A stretch of 64,000 nucleotides of DNA, taken from positions 248,001 to 312,000 of the forward strand of contig NZ_JACHJP010000007.1 of NCBI RefSeq assembly GCF_014203715.1, in the 5' to 3' direction. Under the pieces are notes generated by a model. That model made no database searches. It saw nothing but the letters and a program-made list of their open reading frames with translations, and was not told where the DNA came from. The stretch is from Streptosporangium saharense. Its GTDB lineage: Bacteria > Actinomycetota > Actinomycetes > Streptosporangiales > Streptosporangiaceae. Positions 33,180 through 42,207 of the stretch are shown one piece after another (within the stretch, counting starts at the first letter, position 1; each line of letters starts with the position of its first letter). A program made the translations under genes and the position numbers.

Positions 33180-33908
33180 ATGGGTTTTCTTCCTGAGTCT
33201 CGGGACTTTCGGCGTTTCTGGGGGGCCAGGGTCGCCTCGTTCGGAGGGGACCAGGTGGCGCATGTCGCCCTCGTGGTGCTCTGTGCTCCGCACGGGACAG
33301 GGGCGGTCAGTCTCATGTTGCTGGCTCTCTCGCTGCCCCGGCTCGCCGGTCCCCTGGCGGGCGCGCTCGCCGACACCCTCGACGCCAAAAAGATCATGAT
33401 TCTGGCCGACGCCGGACAGGCGGTCACCTTCCTCCTGGCCGCCGTCCTGCCGTTCGGGCTCGCGACGCACCTCCCCCTGGTGGCGGTGGCGACCGCCCTC
33501 AACACGATCTTCCTGCCCGCGGGGCGAAGCTCCATCCCGCGCATGGTCCGCCCCGAGGACCTGCCCCGGGCCTTCGCCGCGATGGCGGTCTGTTTCAACG
33601 TCGGCTACGCGGCCGGGCCGCTGGTCGGTGGCGTGCTCGTGGCCCTCGTCGATCCCCGGGTCGCCCTCGGCCTGAACGCGTCCACCTTCGCGGTGTCCAT
33701 CCTGCTCGTCACGGGCCTCGACCTGCCCCCCGCGGAGCACGGCGACCGGAGCGGAACCGGCTACTGGACGACACTGCGGACCAGACTGACCCAGGTGGTC
33801 CGCGATCCCGGGGTGCTCGCCGTCGGGTTCGTCACCGGTCTTCTCCTGCGGCGGGGCCGTACGACCCTTCACAGAAAAGGCTCAGAAAAAATGAGGACCG
33901 TGGGGTGA
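33180..33908 (+). pseudogene. Truncated MFS transporter (N-terminal half only)
   Basis: The first 222 or so residues are a normal MFS transporter of the DHA3/Bmr-like type (FRRFWGARVASFGGDQVAH, PRLAGPLAGALADTLDAKK, FNVGYAAGPLVGGVLVALVDPR), with six membrane helices. Similar transporters have about 400 residues and 12 helices. After VLAVGFVTGLLL at about 33845 the frame turns into unrelated RRGRTTLHRKG and stops. The DNA also becomes A-rich there. This fits a deletion or insertion breakpoint; a functional half-transporter is unlikely. Confidence 0.75.
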
Positions 33909-34278
33909 ATGAGTGTTCATAAGGTTTTCCCATAGCGTTTCGCGATAACCAGGAAATCACCAGGGCAGAGCCGTACGGCCGCCGCGAACCGGGGGGCGGG
34001 CGCTCACCGGGGCCAATCCGGTCACACCGTCACCGCCCGTACGGCTCCGCGACGCACCAGGTGTTTCGGCTGCCCCATAGTCCTCGTGACACAACACACG
34101 CCACGGGCGCCACCCCCGGAACGGATTGATTCCACAAACCGTGAAGAACCAGTTCACTGACTTCCGCGATCGCCGGGAGAGAGGCAATCTTGACGGTGGT
34201 CCATCCAGCCGGAAAAACCTTCTCATCGGCTCGGAAAAAGCACACGGAGAAACTCACCGAAAGTCTGGAGAAGTGAAC
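33909..34278. other. Intergenic region after the MFS remnant
   Basis: A 370-bp region. It begins with A/T-rich sequence next to the breakpoint of the transporter and ends with the promoter and ribosome binding site of the beta-helix protein gene. Two stretches with CCGTACGG occur near 33970 and 34040. No further gene is visible. Confidence 0.5.
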
Positions 34279-35397
34279 ATGGATCACGGAAGGAAAACAA
34301 AGGGAATCTTATCCGGATCGGGGGCGCTGCTGGCCTGTGTCCTGCTGGTCGCCGGGGCCGTACCGGCGCAGGCGAGCGTGGCGGCGGTGAACTGCGGCGA
34401 CACGCTGACCGCGGACGCCGCCCTCACCACCGACCTGCTCTGCGTGGACAGCGGGCTGACCATCGCCACCGACGGCGTGACCCTCGACCTGGGCGGGCAC
34501 GTCCTGGCCGGGAACGGTCTCACCGTACGGGCCTCGAACGTGACCGTGAAGAACGGCATGATCATGGGAACGGGCGCGGATGCGGTGACCGTGCAACCGG
34601 CCACCACCGACGGCACCGCGGCGGCGACGCTCTCGGACGTGCAGGTCACCGCGGGGGCGACCCGGGCGCGGAACGCGACCCTGACCGTGAGCGGCAGCAA
34701 CCCGGCCCTCTGCCTCCTGACGGGCCTGACGGTCGTGGCGTCCACGGCGACCGTCGAGCAGTGTGTCGTGCACGGGCAGGTCAGCGTCCAGGACTCCCCC
34801 GGGATCACGGTGGCGTCGAGCACGCTGACGGACGGGAAACTGACGACGGCCGGGTCCGGGGGCGTCTACAACGGGACGGTCTTCGACAACTTCCCGGTGA
34901 CCGTCGCCGCCGACTCCGGAGAGGACGTCTTCCAGGACAACCTCTTCAGGAACACCGACACCGCCCTGGAGGTCAGGGGCGGTAAGAAGACCACCTTCGA
35001 CGGCAACGTCTTCATGAACAACTCCGTCGGGCTGCTGAGCACCGGTGGGTTCGGCCTCACGACCGTGAAGAACAACGTCTTCCACAGCAACAGGACGGTC
35101 GGTCTGCTGGTCAACCAGAACCTGGCCGGACTCAACCCCGACCCGGTCTCCGGCAACGTCTTCTACGCCAACGGCACCTCTCCCCGCAAGCTCACCGACC
35201 TGGGCGGGAACACCGTCCGCGGCGGCCTGCACCTGTTCACCGGGGCCATCACCCAGCCCACCCTCACCGTGACCGGCAACATCGGCCTGGCCAACGGCGG
35301 CTTCCTCATCTGGGCCAGACCCGGTTCGGTCGTGGACGGCGGCGGCAACCGGGGTCCGTGCGGCCCCAAGCCCAAGTCTGGCCTCACCTGCGCCTGA
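34279..35397 (+). CDS. Secreted right-handed beta-helix protein
   Basis: About 372 residues. After a signal peptide (LSGSGALLACVLLVAGAVPAQA) comes a series of short repeats of the parallel beta-helix type (VTLDLGGHVLAGNGLTVRASNVTVKN; DGNVFMNNSVGLLSTGGFG; NNVFHSNRTVGLLVN), often seen in polysaccharide lyases and periplasmic copper-maturation (NosD-like) proteins. No catalytic residues can be assigned from sequence, so the substrate is unknown. The ATG at 34279 has GGAGAA upstream. It converges with the STAND NTPase gene, with a shared hairpin between them. Confidence 0.82.
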   Translation: MDHGRKTKGILSGSGALLACVLLVAGAVPAQASVAAVNCGDTLTADAALTTDLLCVDSGLTIATDGVTLDLGGHVLAGNGLTVRASNVTVKNGMIMGTGADAVTVQPATTDGTAAATLSDVQVTAGATRARNATLTVSGSNPALCLLTGLTVVASTATVEQCVVHGQVSVQDSPGITVASSTLTDGKLTTAGSGGVYNGTVFDNFPVTVAADSGEDVFQDNLFRNTDTALEVRGGKKTTFDGNVFMNNSVGLLSTGGFGLTTVKNNVFHSNRTVGLLVNQNLAGLNPDPVSGNVFYANGTSPRKLTDLGGNTVRGGLHLFTGAITQPTLTVTGNIGLANGGFLIWARPGSVVDGGGNRGPCGPKPKSGLTCA

Positions 35398-35411
35398 TCC
35401 CGACCGGTGAG

Positions 35412-35440
35412 CGGCTCCCGTCCTGGCACGGCGGGAGCCG
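35412..35440. terminator. Bidirectional hairpin between convergent genes
   Basis: CGGCTCCCG pairs with CGGGAGCCG over nine bases around an 11-nt loop. It lies between the stop codons of the beta-helix protein gene (plus) and the STAND NTPase gene (minus) and could end both transcripts. Confidence 0.75.
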
Positions 35441-35441
35441 T

Positions 35442-37763
35442 TCAGTCGTCCGAGGTGATCCGCCGCTCGATCCGGTGGCGGAACGCGACAGCCCGGGGGT
35501 CGTCGTAGTCGGTGAGCAGGCCGAGCGCCTTCGTCCGGTGCCGCCTGGCCGCCTCCGGGTCCTCGACCAGGGCCTCGGCGAGGGCGTCGAGGTCCAGAGC
35601 CTCGTGCCAGGCGTCGCCGAGCGCGTGGTGGGCCGCGGCGGCCTGACGGTGGAAGTCGGCGGCCTCGGCGTGCCGGTCGAGCGCGCGGTAGGTCCTGCCC
35701 ACGCCGTACCAGGCAAGTGCCTCCCTGCTGCGGTCGCCGAGGCGGCGGTGGAGCGTGGCAGAGCGCTGGTAGGAGGACAGCGCCTCGGTGAACTGCCCGG
35801 CCGCCCGCTGGGCGTTGCCGAGGGCGATGAGCCAGAAGCCCTCAAGCCGGTGGTTCCTGAGGGCCAGGGCGATCTCCACCGCCTCGTGCGCCGAGGTCAG
35901 GGCCGGTTCGACCTCGCCCTGCTCACGCTGGACGTCGCTGAGCAGCCGCAGCGCGTTGCCCTCCCCGCGCCTGCTCTCAAGGAAGCGGTGCATCTCCAGT
36001 GCGCGCCGTACGGCCTGCTCCGCCTCGGTGAGCCGTCCCGCGTGGTAGTGGGTGCTGGCGAGGTTGGCCAGGGTGGTCGCTTCCCAGTGCGCCGAGCCCT
36101 GCTCCCTGAACGCGACGACGGCCCGCTCGAAGTGCCGTGCCGCGTCGTCCAACCGCCTCCTGCGCAGGTTGACCAGTCCGATGAGGTTGAGCGAGTGGGC
36201 CTGGCCGATCCGGTCGTCCAGCTCGGTCCGGATCTCCAGCGCCCTGCGGTGGCTCTCCAGGCTGTCGTCCAGCCGGTTGATCCGGACGTAGCCGATGCCG
36301 AACTCGGTGAGCAGCCGCGCCTGCGCGGCCCGGTCGCCCAGCCGTTCCGTCGCGGTCAGGCCGAGCCTGCCGACCTCGAGCCAGTCGGCGACCGGCGCCG
36401 AGGGCGGCTGGATGTTCGCCAGCACGACCGCCAGTTGCCAGGTGAGTTCGTCGTATCCGGCCGAGGTCGCGGTCCTGGCGACCTGCAGGAGGTTGGCGTG
36501 CTCACGCTCCGACCAGTCGACGGCCGCGTCGTAGTCGGCGAAGGTCAGCGGACGCACACCCTCCTCGGGGGGCGCGAGCCGTACGCGATCCTCTGCGGGG
36601 CTGATCCAGCTCTGGGCGGCACCGGCGGTGTGCAGGTACCACTCCAGGACGCGGCGGAGCGCGGACTCCCGGTCGTCGGACGAGCCGTCCCGCTGCACCT
36701 GGTCGGCGGCGTAGGCGCGCAGCAGGTCGTGGAACTGGTAGCGGCCGGGCGTCGCCTGTTCGAGCAGGTGGGCGCCGACCAGGGAGTCCAGTAGCTGCCG
36801 TGTCCTGCTCGGGGTCAGCCCGCAGAGCGCGGCCGCGGCGTACAGCCCGAACTCGGGACCTGGATGCAGGCCGAGCAGCCGGAAGAGCCGGGCTACCTGC
36901 TCGGGCAGCGCGCGGTAGGACCACGCGAACACCGTCCGTACGGCCCCTGCCTCCTCGTCGTCGCCGGTGCTCAGCGCGTCCCACAGGGCGGACTCGTCAC
37001 GCAGGTCGGCGATCAGATCGTCCAGCCGCATGTGGGGGTAGCTGACGGCCCGTTCCGCGGCGATCCGCAGGGCGAGCGGCAGCCGGGCGCACAGTCTGGC
37101 CAGCTCGGTGAGCTTGGCCTCGTCGTCCTCGGGACGGTATCCGGCGGTGACGGCCCGCAGCAGGGCGACCGCCTCCGCCTCGGGAAGCGTGCCCAGCGTC
37201 AGGCGGTGCGCCCCCTCGCGCACGGCGAGGATCGACAGCCGGCTGCGGCTGGTGACGACGACCAGGCAGCCCGCGCTGCCGGGCAGCAGGGGACGGACCT
37301 GGCTCACCATTGCCGCGTTGTCGAGGACGACGAGCATCCTGCGACCGGCCAGCAGGGAGCGGTAGAGCGCGGCCGCGGCGTCGAGGTCCTGCGGCACCGA
37401 GGGAGCGCGGACACCGAGGGCGACCAGGAACCGGTGCAGCGCGTCGTAGGCGGTCACCGGCTCGCCCGGGTCGTAGCCGCGCAGGTTGACGTAGAGCTGC
37501 CCGTCGGGGAAGCGCTCCTGGATCTGGTGGGCCCAGCGCAGCGCGAGCGAGGTCTTGCCCACGCCCGCCGTACCGGCGATCACGCACACCGAGATGACGC
37601 GCGGGTCACCGTCCTCACCGGTCAGGACCGCGTTCAGCCGCTCGAACTCCTCGACGCGGTTGACGAAGCCCCGCACATCGGCGGGCAGCTGACGCGGCAC
37701 CGGGGCCGGGGAGACACCCCTGACCCTGCCGCCGTGGACGACGTCACGTGAGGACCCCGACAC
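35442..37763 (-). CDS. STAND NTPase with NB-ARC-like domain and TPR repeats
   Basis: About 773 residues. A P-loop (CVIAGTAGVGKTSLALRWAH) and Walker B-like RRMLVVLDNA, with VVTSRSRLSILAV and the helical LARLCARLPLALRIAAERA, define an AfsR/NB-ARC-type NTPase. A winged-helix-like stretch follows, and the C-terminal 400 residues are TPRs (GQAHSLNLIGLVNLRRRRLDDAARHFERA and similar). The SARP DNA-binding domain usual in AfsR is absent. The start is uncertain: GTG at 37763 is taken, only 35 bp after the upstream small gene, so it is likely one operon with two small proteins. A signalling switch, or a defence STAND, are the options. Confidence 0.82.
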   Translation of the reverse strand: MSGSSRDVVHGGRVRGVSPAPVPRQLPADVRGFVNRVEEFERLNAVLTGEDGDPRVISVCVIAGTAGVGKTSLALRWAHQIQERFPDGQLYVNLRGYDPGEPVTAYDALHRFLVALGVRAPSVPQDLDAAAALYRSLLAGRRMLVVLDNAAMVSQVRPLLPGSAGCLVVVTSRSRLSILAVREGAHRLTLGTLPEAEAVALLRAVTAGYRPEDDEAKLTELARLCARLPLALRIAAERAVSYPHMRLDDLIADLRDESALWDALSTGDDEEAGAVRTVFAWSYRALPEQVARLFRLLGLHPGPEFGLYAAAALCGLTPSRTRQLLDSLVGAHLLEQATPGRYQFHDLLRAYAADQVQRDGSSDDRESALRRVLEWYLHTAGAAQSWISPAEDRVRLAPPEEGVRPLTFADYDAAVDWSEREHANLLQVARTATSAGYDELTWQLAVVLANIQPPSAPVADWLEVGRLGLTATERLGDRAAQARLLTEFGIGYVRINRLDDSLESHRRALEIRTELDDRIGQAHSLNLIGLVNLRRRRLDDAARHFERAVVAFREQGSAHWEATTLANLASTHYHAGRLTEAEQAVRRALEMHRFLESRRGEGNALRLLSDVQREQGEVEPALTSAHEAVEIALALRNHRLEGFWLIALGNAQRAAGQFTEALSSYQRSATLHRRLGDRSREALAWYGVGRTYRALDRHAEAADFHRQAAAAHHALGDAWHEALDLDALAEALVEDPEAARRHRTKALGLLTDYDDPRAVAFRHRIERRITSDD

Positions 37764-37798
37764 GGGGTGCTCTTCGTCTTCTCTGTACTTTTTGACGG

Positions 37799-38137
37799 CT
37801 ACTCCGTTTTCGACCCGGCCGTGAACGAGGAAAGGCCGACGTAGGACCTGACATCCTCGCCCGTCTCGTAGAGGCCCCTGATGTAGTCCTCCCAGCACCT
37901 GACGGGGCGGGGAGCGGTGCCGTCGGTGCAGAGGACGCGGTAGAGGGTCCGGCCGCCGAGGCGGGAGGCGTCGTAGCTGGGGACGGCCTGCTCCTCGACG
38001 TGCTGGCGCCGTTCGAGCTTCCACGAGTCGCGGTCACGGAGAACCGCCTCCCGCTGCCGGAAGTCGCGCCGGTAGGCCTCTCTGAGGAGCCTTTCCCCCT
38101 GGGCGGGAATGGGCTGGGGAGCGTGGAGGTCAGACAT
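37799..38137 (-). CDS. Small protein resembling DUF6879, partner of a 72-residue protein
   Basis: A 112-residue protein. The pattern DSWKLERRQHVEEQAVPSYD resembles the core of the DUF6879 family (from memory, not searched), which is common in actinomycetes next to regulators and other small proteins. It may be the lower member of a pair with the protein upstream, because the genes overlap by 8 bp. It lies before the STAND NTPase gene. No enzymatic motif is seen. Confidence 0.6.
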   Translation of the reverse strand: MSDLHAPQPIPAQGERLLREAYRRDFRQREAVLRDRDSWKLERRQHVEEQAVPSYDASRLGGRTLYRVLCTDGTAPRPVRCWEDYIRGLYETGEDVRSYVGLSSFTAGSKTE

Positions 38138-38348
38138 CGGCGATGCCCGGCGCGAAGGAGACGCCTTCGGGCAGGCGCGACCTGTAGGCGGCGGTGAGAT
38201 CTCTGCCGATCACCGCGATGTCACCGTTGTCGAGCTGCCAGATCTCGGGGCACTCGTCTCGACCGTCGGAATGGTCGAGCTCCTTGGCCGACTTTCCCAG
38301 CCCCCGCAGGAACAACGCGGACGGGTCAGCCTCCCAGGAACGAGCCAT
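38130..38348 (-). CDS. Small protein, first gene of the STAND operon
   Basis: A 72-residue protein with the stretch ECPEIWQLDNGDIAVIGRDL, which recurs in small actinomycete proteins encoded beside DUF6879-like genes (recalled). The C-terminus is hydrophilic. The ATG at 38348 is chosen; the open frame continues upstream to 38450 without a typical start context. The 8-bp overlap with the next gene suggests translational coupling. It could be an antitoxin-like or adaptor protein, but this is not shown. Confidence 0.6.
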   Translation of the reverse strand: MARSWEADPSALFLRGLGKSAKELDHSDGRDECPEIWQLDNGDIAVIGRDLTAAYRSRLPEGVSFAPGIADV

Positions 38349-38732
38349 GCCTGCCTCCAGTCGGCTTGGCCGTACATGTGACTTGCACGGAGCATATGTG
38401 AGACGGCCCTTCGGAACAATGGAAAGCTCACCCTCGCCTACGAACATCACCGGAAAAACAAACGGTTAGCCCTAAACAGGATGAAAGCAGACCAATAACC
38501 GGCAATCACCGCACCTCCCCACCTGGTCATTCACCCCAGGAAAGCCCTTTTCCCACCCCACATTCCGACGCCGCCCCCTTTCCGGCAGACAACGGACACC
38601 GAAGGCATCAAGCTCGCGATATCTCAGCGGAAAAGCCACCGGTGCCCGGACCGCGGTTGCGAGCCGTACGACGACGCCGTGAGACTCTGGACGGTGGTTA
38701 TCCGGACCGATCAGATGAGAGGACCACAAGTC
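38349..38732. other. Intergenic region, divergent promoters
   Basis: About 380 bp between the STAND operon (minus) and the DinB-like gene (plus). It contains A/T-rich stretches (38395-38520) unlike the flanking genes. No gene, repeat or operator can be named. Confidence 0.45.
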
Positions 38733-39239
38733 TTGACCGACAACCGCGTTTCCCCCGCGTTCGTCGCCGATGAGCGCGCCATGCTGGACGGCTGGCTCGA
38801 CTGGCACCGTGAGACCCTGGCCGTCAAGTGCGCCGGGCTGTCAGAGGAGCGGCTCCGTGAGCGTTCCGTGCCGCCGTCGTCCCTGTCGCTGCTCGGCCTG
38901 GTCCGTCACATGGCCCATGTGGAACGTGTCTGGTTCCGCCGGGTGCTGAACGGCGAGGACGTTCCCTTCATCTACCGCAGGGACGACGACTACGACGCCG
39001 ACTTCAACGACGTGGACACCGCCTCCGCGGAGGAGGCCTTCGCCACCTGGCGGGCCGAGGTCGAGGTAGCCCGCGAGATCTCGGCCCGGGTACCGCTCGA
39101 CGCCATCGGAAAACAGCAGCGCCACGGCCAGGACGTCTCGCACCGCTGGATCCTCGTCCACATGATCGAGGAGTACGCCCGCCACAACGGCCACGCCGAC
39201 CTCCTCCGCGAACGCCTCGACGGCGCCGTCGGCGAGTGA
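38733..39239 (+). CDS. DinB-like (DUF664) protein
   Basis: About 168 residues. The four-helix DinB fold with possible metal ligands is shown by LVRHMAHVERVWFRR and by HMIEEYARHNGHADLLRE near the C-terminus. Members of this family include mycothiol-dependent S-transferases and are often stress-induced. The start is not certain: TTG at 38733 follows AGAGGA by ten bases; ATG at 38715 is an alternative. No clear operon partner is seen. Confidence 0.82.
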   Translation: MTDNRVSPAFVADERAMLDGWLDWHRETLAVKCAGLSEERLRERSVPPSSLSLLGLVRHMAHVERVWFRRVLNGEDVPFIYRRDDDYDADFNDVDTASAEEAFATWRAEVEVAREISARVPLDAIGKQQRHGQDVSHRWILVHMIEEYARHNGHADLLRERLDGAVGE

Positions 39240-39308
39240 CCCACCCGCTCTACCCGATCCGGTACGGCGGGCAGCGCTGTTGGTCGTGGGTAGCAGAACA
39301 CGTAGCGG

Positions 39309-39455
39309 AGTTGGCCAGTAGGGAGTATGGGTGAGCCCGGTCAACTGAGGCGGAAGAGGGCCCCTGCCGGACAGGGAAACCAAAAGGGCAAGGGGGATAT
39401 ATGCCTCCCGTCACTACCAAGCTATAGCGGGTGGTGGGGCTTGCCACAAGACCCC
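39309..39455 (+). other. Candidate structured RNA before the glycosyltransferase gene
   Basis: Several hairpins lie in a row: AGTTGGCC (39309-39316) with GGTCAACT (39339-39346), CCCTG (39362-39366) with CAGGG (39372-39376), and GGGGCTTG (39436-39443) with CAAG-A-CCCC (39447-39455). The stretch has no coding features. It may be a leader RNA of the gene at 39514, or the end of a mobile element such as an IS200/IS605 type. Confidence 0.4.
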
Positions 39456-39513
39456 GGTGGTGCAGCACAATCCCCCTTCGACACCGGAAGGTACGGAGAT
39501 CGGGGGCCGTGGA

Positions 39514-40743
39514 ATGCGCGTTGTGCTGGTGACCTACGGGTCGCGCGGGGACGTCGAGCCGATGGCGGGGCTGGCGGTGCGGCTGCGGGCGCTCGGCGCC
39601 GAGGTTCGGGTGTGCGCGCCTCCGGACTTCGCGGAGCTGCTGGACGGTGTCGGCGTGCCGCTGACTCCCCTGGGCTGGCCGATCCGCGCGCTGGCGACGG
39701 GGGCGATCCCCGACAAGGCGAAGGCGGGCCTGGCCGGTATCGCCGCCGAGCTGACCGCCATGGCCTACGAGGCGGTCACCGGGGCGGCCGGGGACCGTGC
39801 CGCGGTGGTGGCGACCGGCTCGTTCCCCGCCGTGGCCGGTGCGCGGGCGGCGGCCGAGAAGCTGGGCGTGCCCTACGTGTTCACGTCCCTCTCCCCGTCC
39901 TACCTGCCGTCATCCCATCACGCGCCTCGCCCCTGGCCGGGTCAGGTGATCCCCGAGGGGGTGACCGGCAACCGGGAGCTGTGGGCCCTCGACGCCGAGC
40001 ACAAGGACGCGTTGTTCGGCGAGACGATCAACAGGCATCGGGTGTCGGTCGGCCTACCGCCGGTGGACGGCATCCGCGACCACGTCTTCACCGGCCGCCC
40101 GTTCCTGGCGACCGACCCGGTCCTGGGCCCCTGGCAGGAGACGCCGGAGCTCGACGTGACGCAGACCGGCGCGTGGATCCGGCCGGACGAGCGGCCGCTT
40201 CCGGCCGATCTGGAGGCGTTCCTGGCCGCCGGGGAGAAGCCGGTGTACGTGGGCTTCGGCAGTATGCCGATGCGGGGCGCGAGCGCCCAGGAGATCTCCC
40301 GGGCCGTCATCGAGGCGGTTCGGGCGCGGGGCCGCCGGGTTCTGCTCGGGAGCGGCTGGGCCGACCTGACCGCGATCGACGACCGGGACGACTGTTTTGT
40401 CGTCGGCGAGGTCAACCAGCAGGCGTTGTTCGGCCGGGTCGCCGCCGTCGTGCACCACGGCGGCGCGGGCACCACGGCTACGGCGGCCCGCGCCGGAGCA
40501 CCGCAGGTGATCGTGCCCCAGGTCGCGGACCAGCCGTACTGGGCGGGCCGGGTGACCGAGCTGGGCATCGGCACGGGACACGACGGTCCGACGCCAACCG
40601 CCGAGTCACTGTCGGCCGCACTCAAGATCGCCCTGGCCCCCCAGACTGGTGCCCGCGCGGCCGTCGTGGCCGGGACGGTCCGCACCGACGGGGCGGACCG
40701 GGCCGCGAAGCTCCTGCTTGGCCTGACCGGGTCCGCAGGCTGA
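39514..40743 (+). CDS. MGT/UGT-type glycosyltransferase (GT1 family)
   Basis: About 409 residues, GT-B fold. The N-terminus has MRVVLVTYGSRGDVEPMAGLA, and the C-terminal donor site has VVHHGGAGTTATAARAGAPQVIVPQVADQPYWAGRV, the signature of GT28/GT1 glycosyltransferases that act on macrolides, sterols or polyketides. The ATG at 39514 is chosen over the upstream ATG at 39457. A role in inactivating an antibiotic or in decorating a lipid is possible; no biosynthetic genes lie next to it. Both flanks are less coding-like than usual and carry inverted repeats. Confidence 0.9.
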   Translation: MRVVLVTYGSRGDVEPMAGLAVRLRALGAEVRVCAPPDFAELLDGVGVPLTPLGWPIRALATGAIPDKAKAGLAGIAAELTAMAYEAVTGAAGDRAAVVATGSFPAVAGARAAAEKLGVPYVFTSLSPSYLPSSHHAPRPWPGQVIPEGVTGNRELWALDAEHKDALFGETINRHRVSVGLPPVDGIRDHVFTGRPFLATDPVLGPWQETPELDVTQTGAWIRPDERPLPADLEAFLAAGEKPVYVGFGSMPMRGASAQEISRAVIEAVRARGRRVLLGSGWADLTAIDDRDDCFVVGEVNQQALFGRVAAVVHHGGAGTTATAARAGAPQVIVPQVADQPYWAGRVTELGIGTGHDGPTPTAESLSAALKIALAPQTGARAAVVAGTVRTDGADRAAKLLLGLTGSAG

Positions 40744-40913
40744 CCTCCCGGAGGTCACGGCCCCTCAAGGTCGAGCTCGCCCATCGATGAAGGCGTCCCA
40801 CACGCTCGCGACCACCACGAATGGGGGACCGTTCCAAAGTGGTGGGTCACAAGGAGGTTCCGGATCTGTTTTTGGGATTGCCACGCCAGGAAAATCCCTC
40901 TAAATCCTTTTAA

Positions 40914-41474
40914 ATGCGATATGGGGATGTGGCGCAAGGTCGTGTGGTGTGGGCTGCGGCGATAGGGGCGCTGGTGGCCGGACTGGTTGGGGGTCTCGTG
41001 GCCCAGCTGCTGATGCGCGGGGTCGCCGTCGGCGTGGACACCTCCTTCACCCTGGGGGCGACGGTGATGATCGTCGTCGCCTTCGTCGTGCTCGCCGTAC
41101 CGGCCGCGATCACCGCGACCGCGCGGCCCGGGGTCAGGCGGGGCGGCAGGTGGGTGACGGTCGTGGCCACCGGCTGGGCCTCGGCCAGGACCGGGTTCTC
41201 CGACGCCCAGTCGATCCTGCTGGCCAGTGAGGAGCGGCTGCCGGTGCTGGCGGCGCTGGCGGTGGCCTTCGCCACGGTGGTCACGGCCCACGGGCGGTTC
41301 GCGCAGTGGCTGACCCGGCGGCTCGCGGCCCCGAAGGAGCGGGCCCTGCCGTACGCGACGGCCTTCGAGCACCTGGAGACGCTGCCGGGGGCGGAGGCGG
41401 TCGACGGCGAGACCTTCATCAGGGGGTCGTGCCAGAGCCCCGTCCCGATGGGCCGGGTCGGCAGCAGCCGCTGA
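40914..41474 (+). CDS. Membrane protein of unknown function
   Basis: About 186 residues with three hydrophobic segments (VVWAAAIGALVAGLVGGLVAQ, GATVMIVVAFVVLAVPAAIT, RLPVLAALAVAFATVVTAHG). The C-terminal part is soluble. No Shine-Dalgarno sequence is seen before ATG 40914; a GTG at 40929 is a possible start. It converges with the DUF4328 gene with 1 bp between the stop codons. No family is recognised. Confidence 0.6.
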   Translation: MRYGDVAQGRVVWAAAIGALVAGLVGGLVAQLLMRGVAVGVDTSFTLGATVMIVVAFVVLAVPAAITATARPGVRRGGRWVTVVATGWASARTGFSDAQSILLASEERLPVLAALAVAFATVVTAHGRFAQWLTRRLAAPKERALPYATAFEHLETLPGAEAVDGETFIRGSCQSPVPMGRVGSSR

Positions 41475-41475
41475 G

Positions 41476-42207
41476 CTATCGGGCCCGGGTCTCCTGGAAG
41501 CGGGTGATCCGTACCACGACGAGGGCCAGCAGGGCGGCGGCCAGCAGCGTCGGCACCCAGGTGAACGGGTCGAGGCCGAACCCGACGAGCGCGCCCACCT
41601 CCTCCGGTGGGCGCCCGGCCAGGGACCGCAGCGCCACGGACGACAGCGGGACCACCCAGAAGGCCAGCAGCCACGCGATCCACCAGGCCCACACCAGCCA
41701 GGAGTGCCGCTGCCTGCCGATGCTCTCCCCCCGCACGCCGCCGGGGCGGGAGGCGGCCCAGATGTCGTCCACGATCTGTTTGGGGATCCACCAGCCGACG
41801 ACCGGCAGCACCCAGCCGATCACGATGAAGATCTTGAACCAGCGGTGCGGGACGCGGGTGAGGGTCTCGGCGTTCAGGCGGGCCCGTACCAGCCAGACCA
41901 GGAAGACGACGATCAGGCAGAAACGGACGAGATATCGGGAGAGCGTCAGGACGAACAGGAGCGTGGAGTTCGACAGCAGCGGGACCGCGCTCTCCCCCAC
42001 GATCTCGGCCGCGGTGGCGAGGGGGTCGGACACCACCGCCAGCGCGCCGCCCGCGAGGGTGTCGAGTCCGAGCAGCGCCAGTACGGCTGTCGCCAGCCCC
42101 TTGACGGGCCGCAGGGGACGGGGTGGCGGGGGGAAGGCCGTCTCGTCGGCCGGCGGCCAGTGGTGCGGGCGCGGAGGAACGGGGGTCCCCGCCGTGTTCC
42201 CGTGCAT
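41476..42207 (-). CDS. DUF4328-like membrane protein
   Basis: About 243 residues. After a Pro-rich N-terminus (PVPPRPHHWPPADE) come about five membrane helices, with PHRWFKIFIVIGWVLPVVGWWIPKQIVDDIW typical of the DUF4328 family. The role is unknown. The ATG at 42207 has AGGGGGTGACG upstream and is preferred over the longer ORF. It is divergent from glgB, and the 186-bp gap between the genes must hold both promoters. Confidence 0.78.
   Translation of the reverse strand: MHGNTAGTPVPPRPHHWPPADETAFPPPPRPLRPVKGLATAVLALLGLDTLAGGALAVVSDPLATAAEIVGESAVPLLSNSTLLFVLTLSRYLVRFCLIVVFLVWLVRARLNAETLTRVPHRWFKIFIVIGWVLPVVGWWIPKQIVDDIWAASRPGGVRGESIGRQRHSWLVWAWWIAWLLAFWVVPLSSVALRSLAGRPPEEVGALVGFGLDPFTWVPTLLAAALLALVVVRITRFQETRAR

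Noticed and set aside
29720-33908. Prophage or complete mobile element
   Set aside because: No integrase, transposase, phage structural gene or direct-repeat ends could be found, although the region looks acquired.
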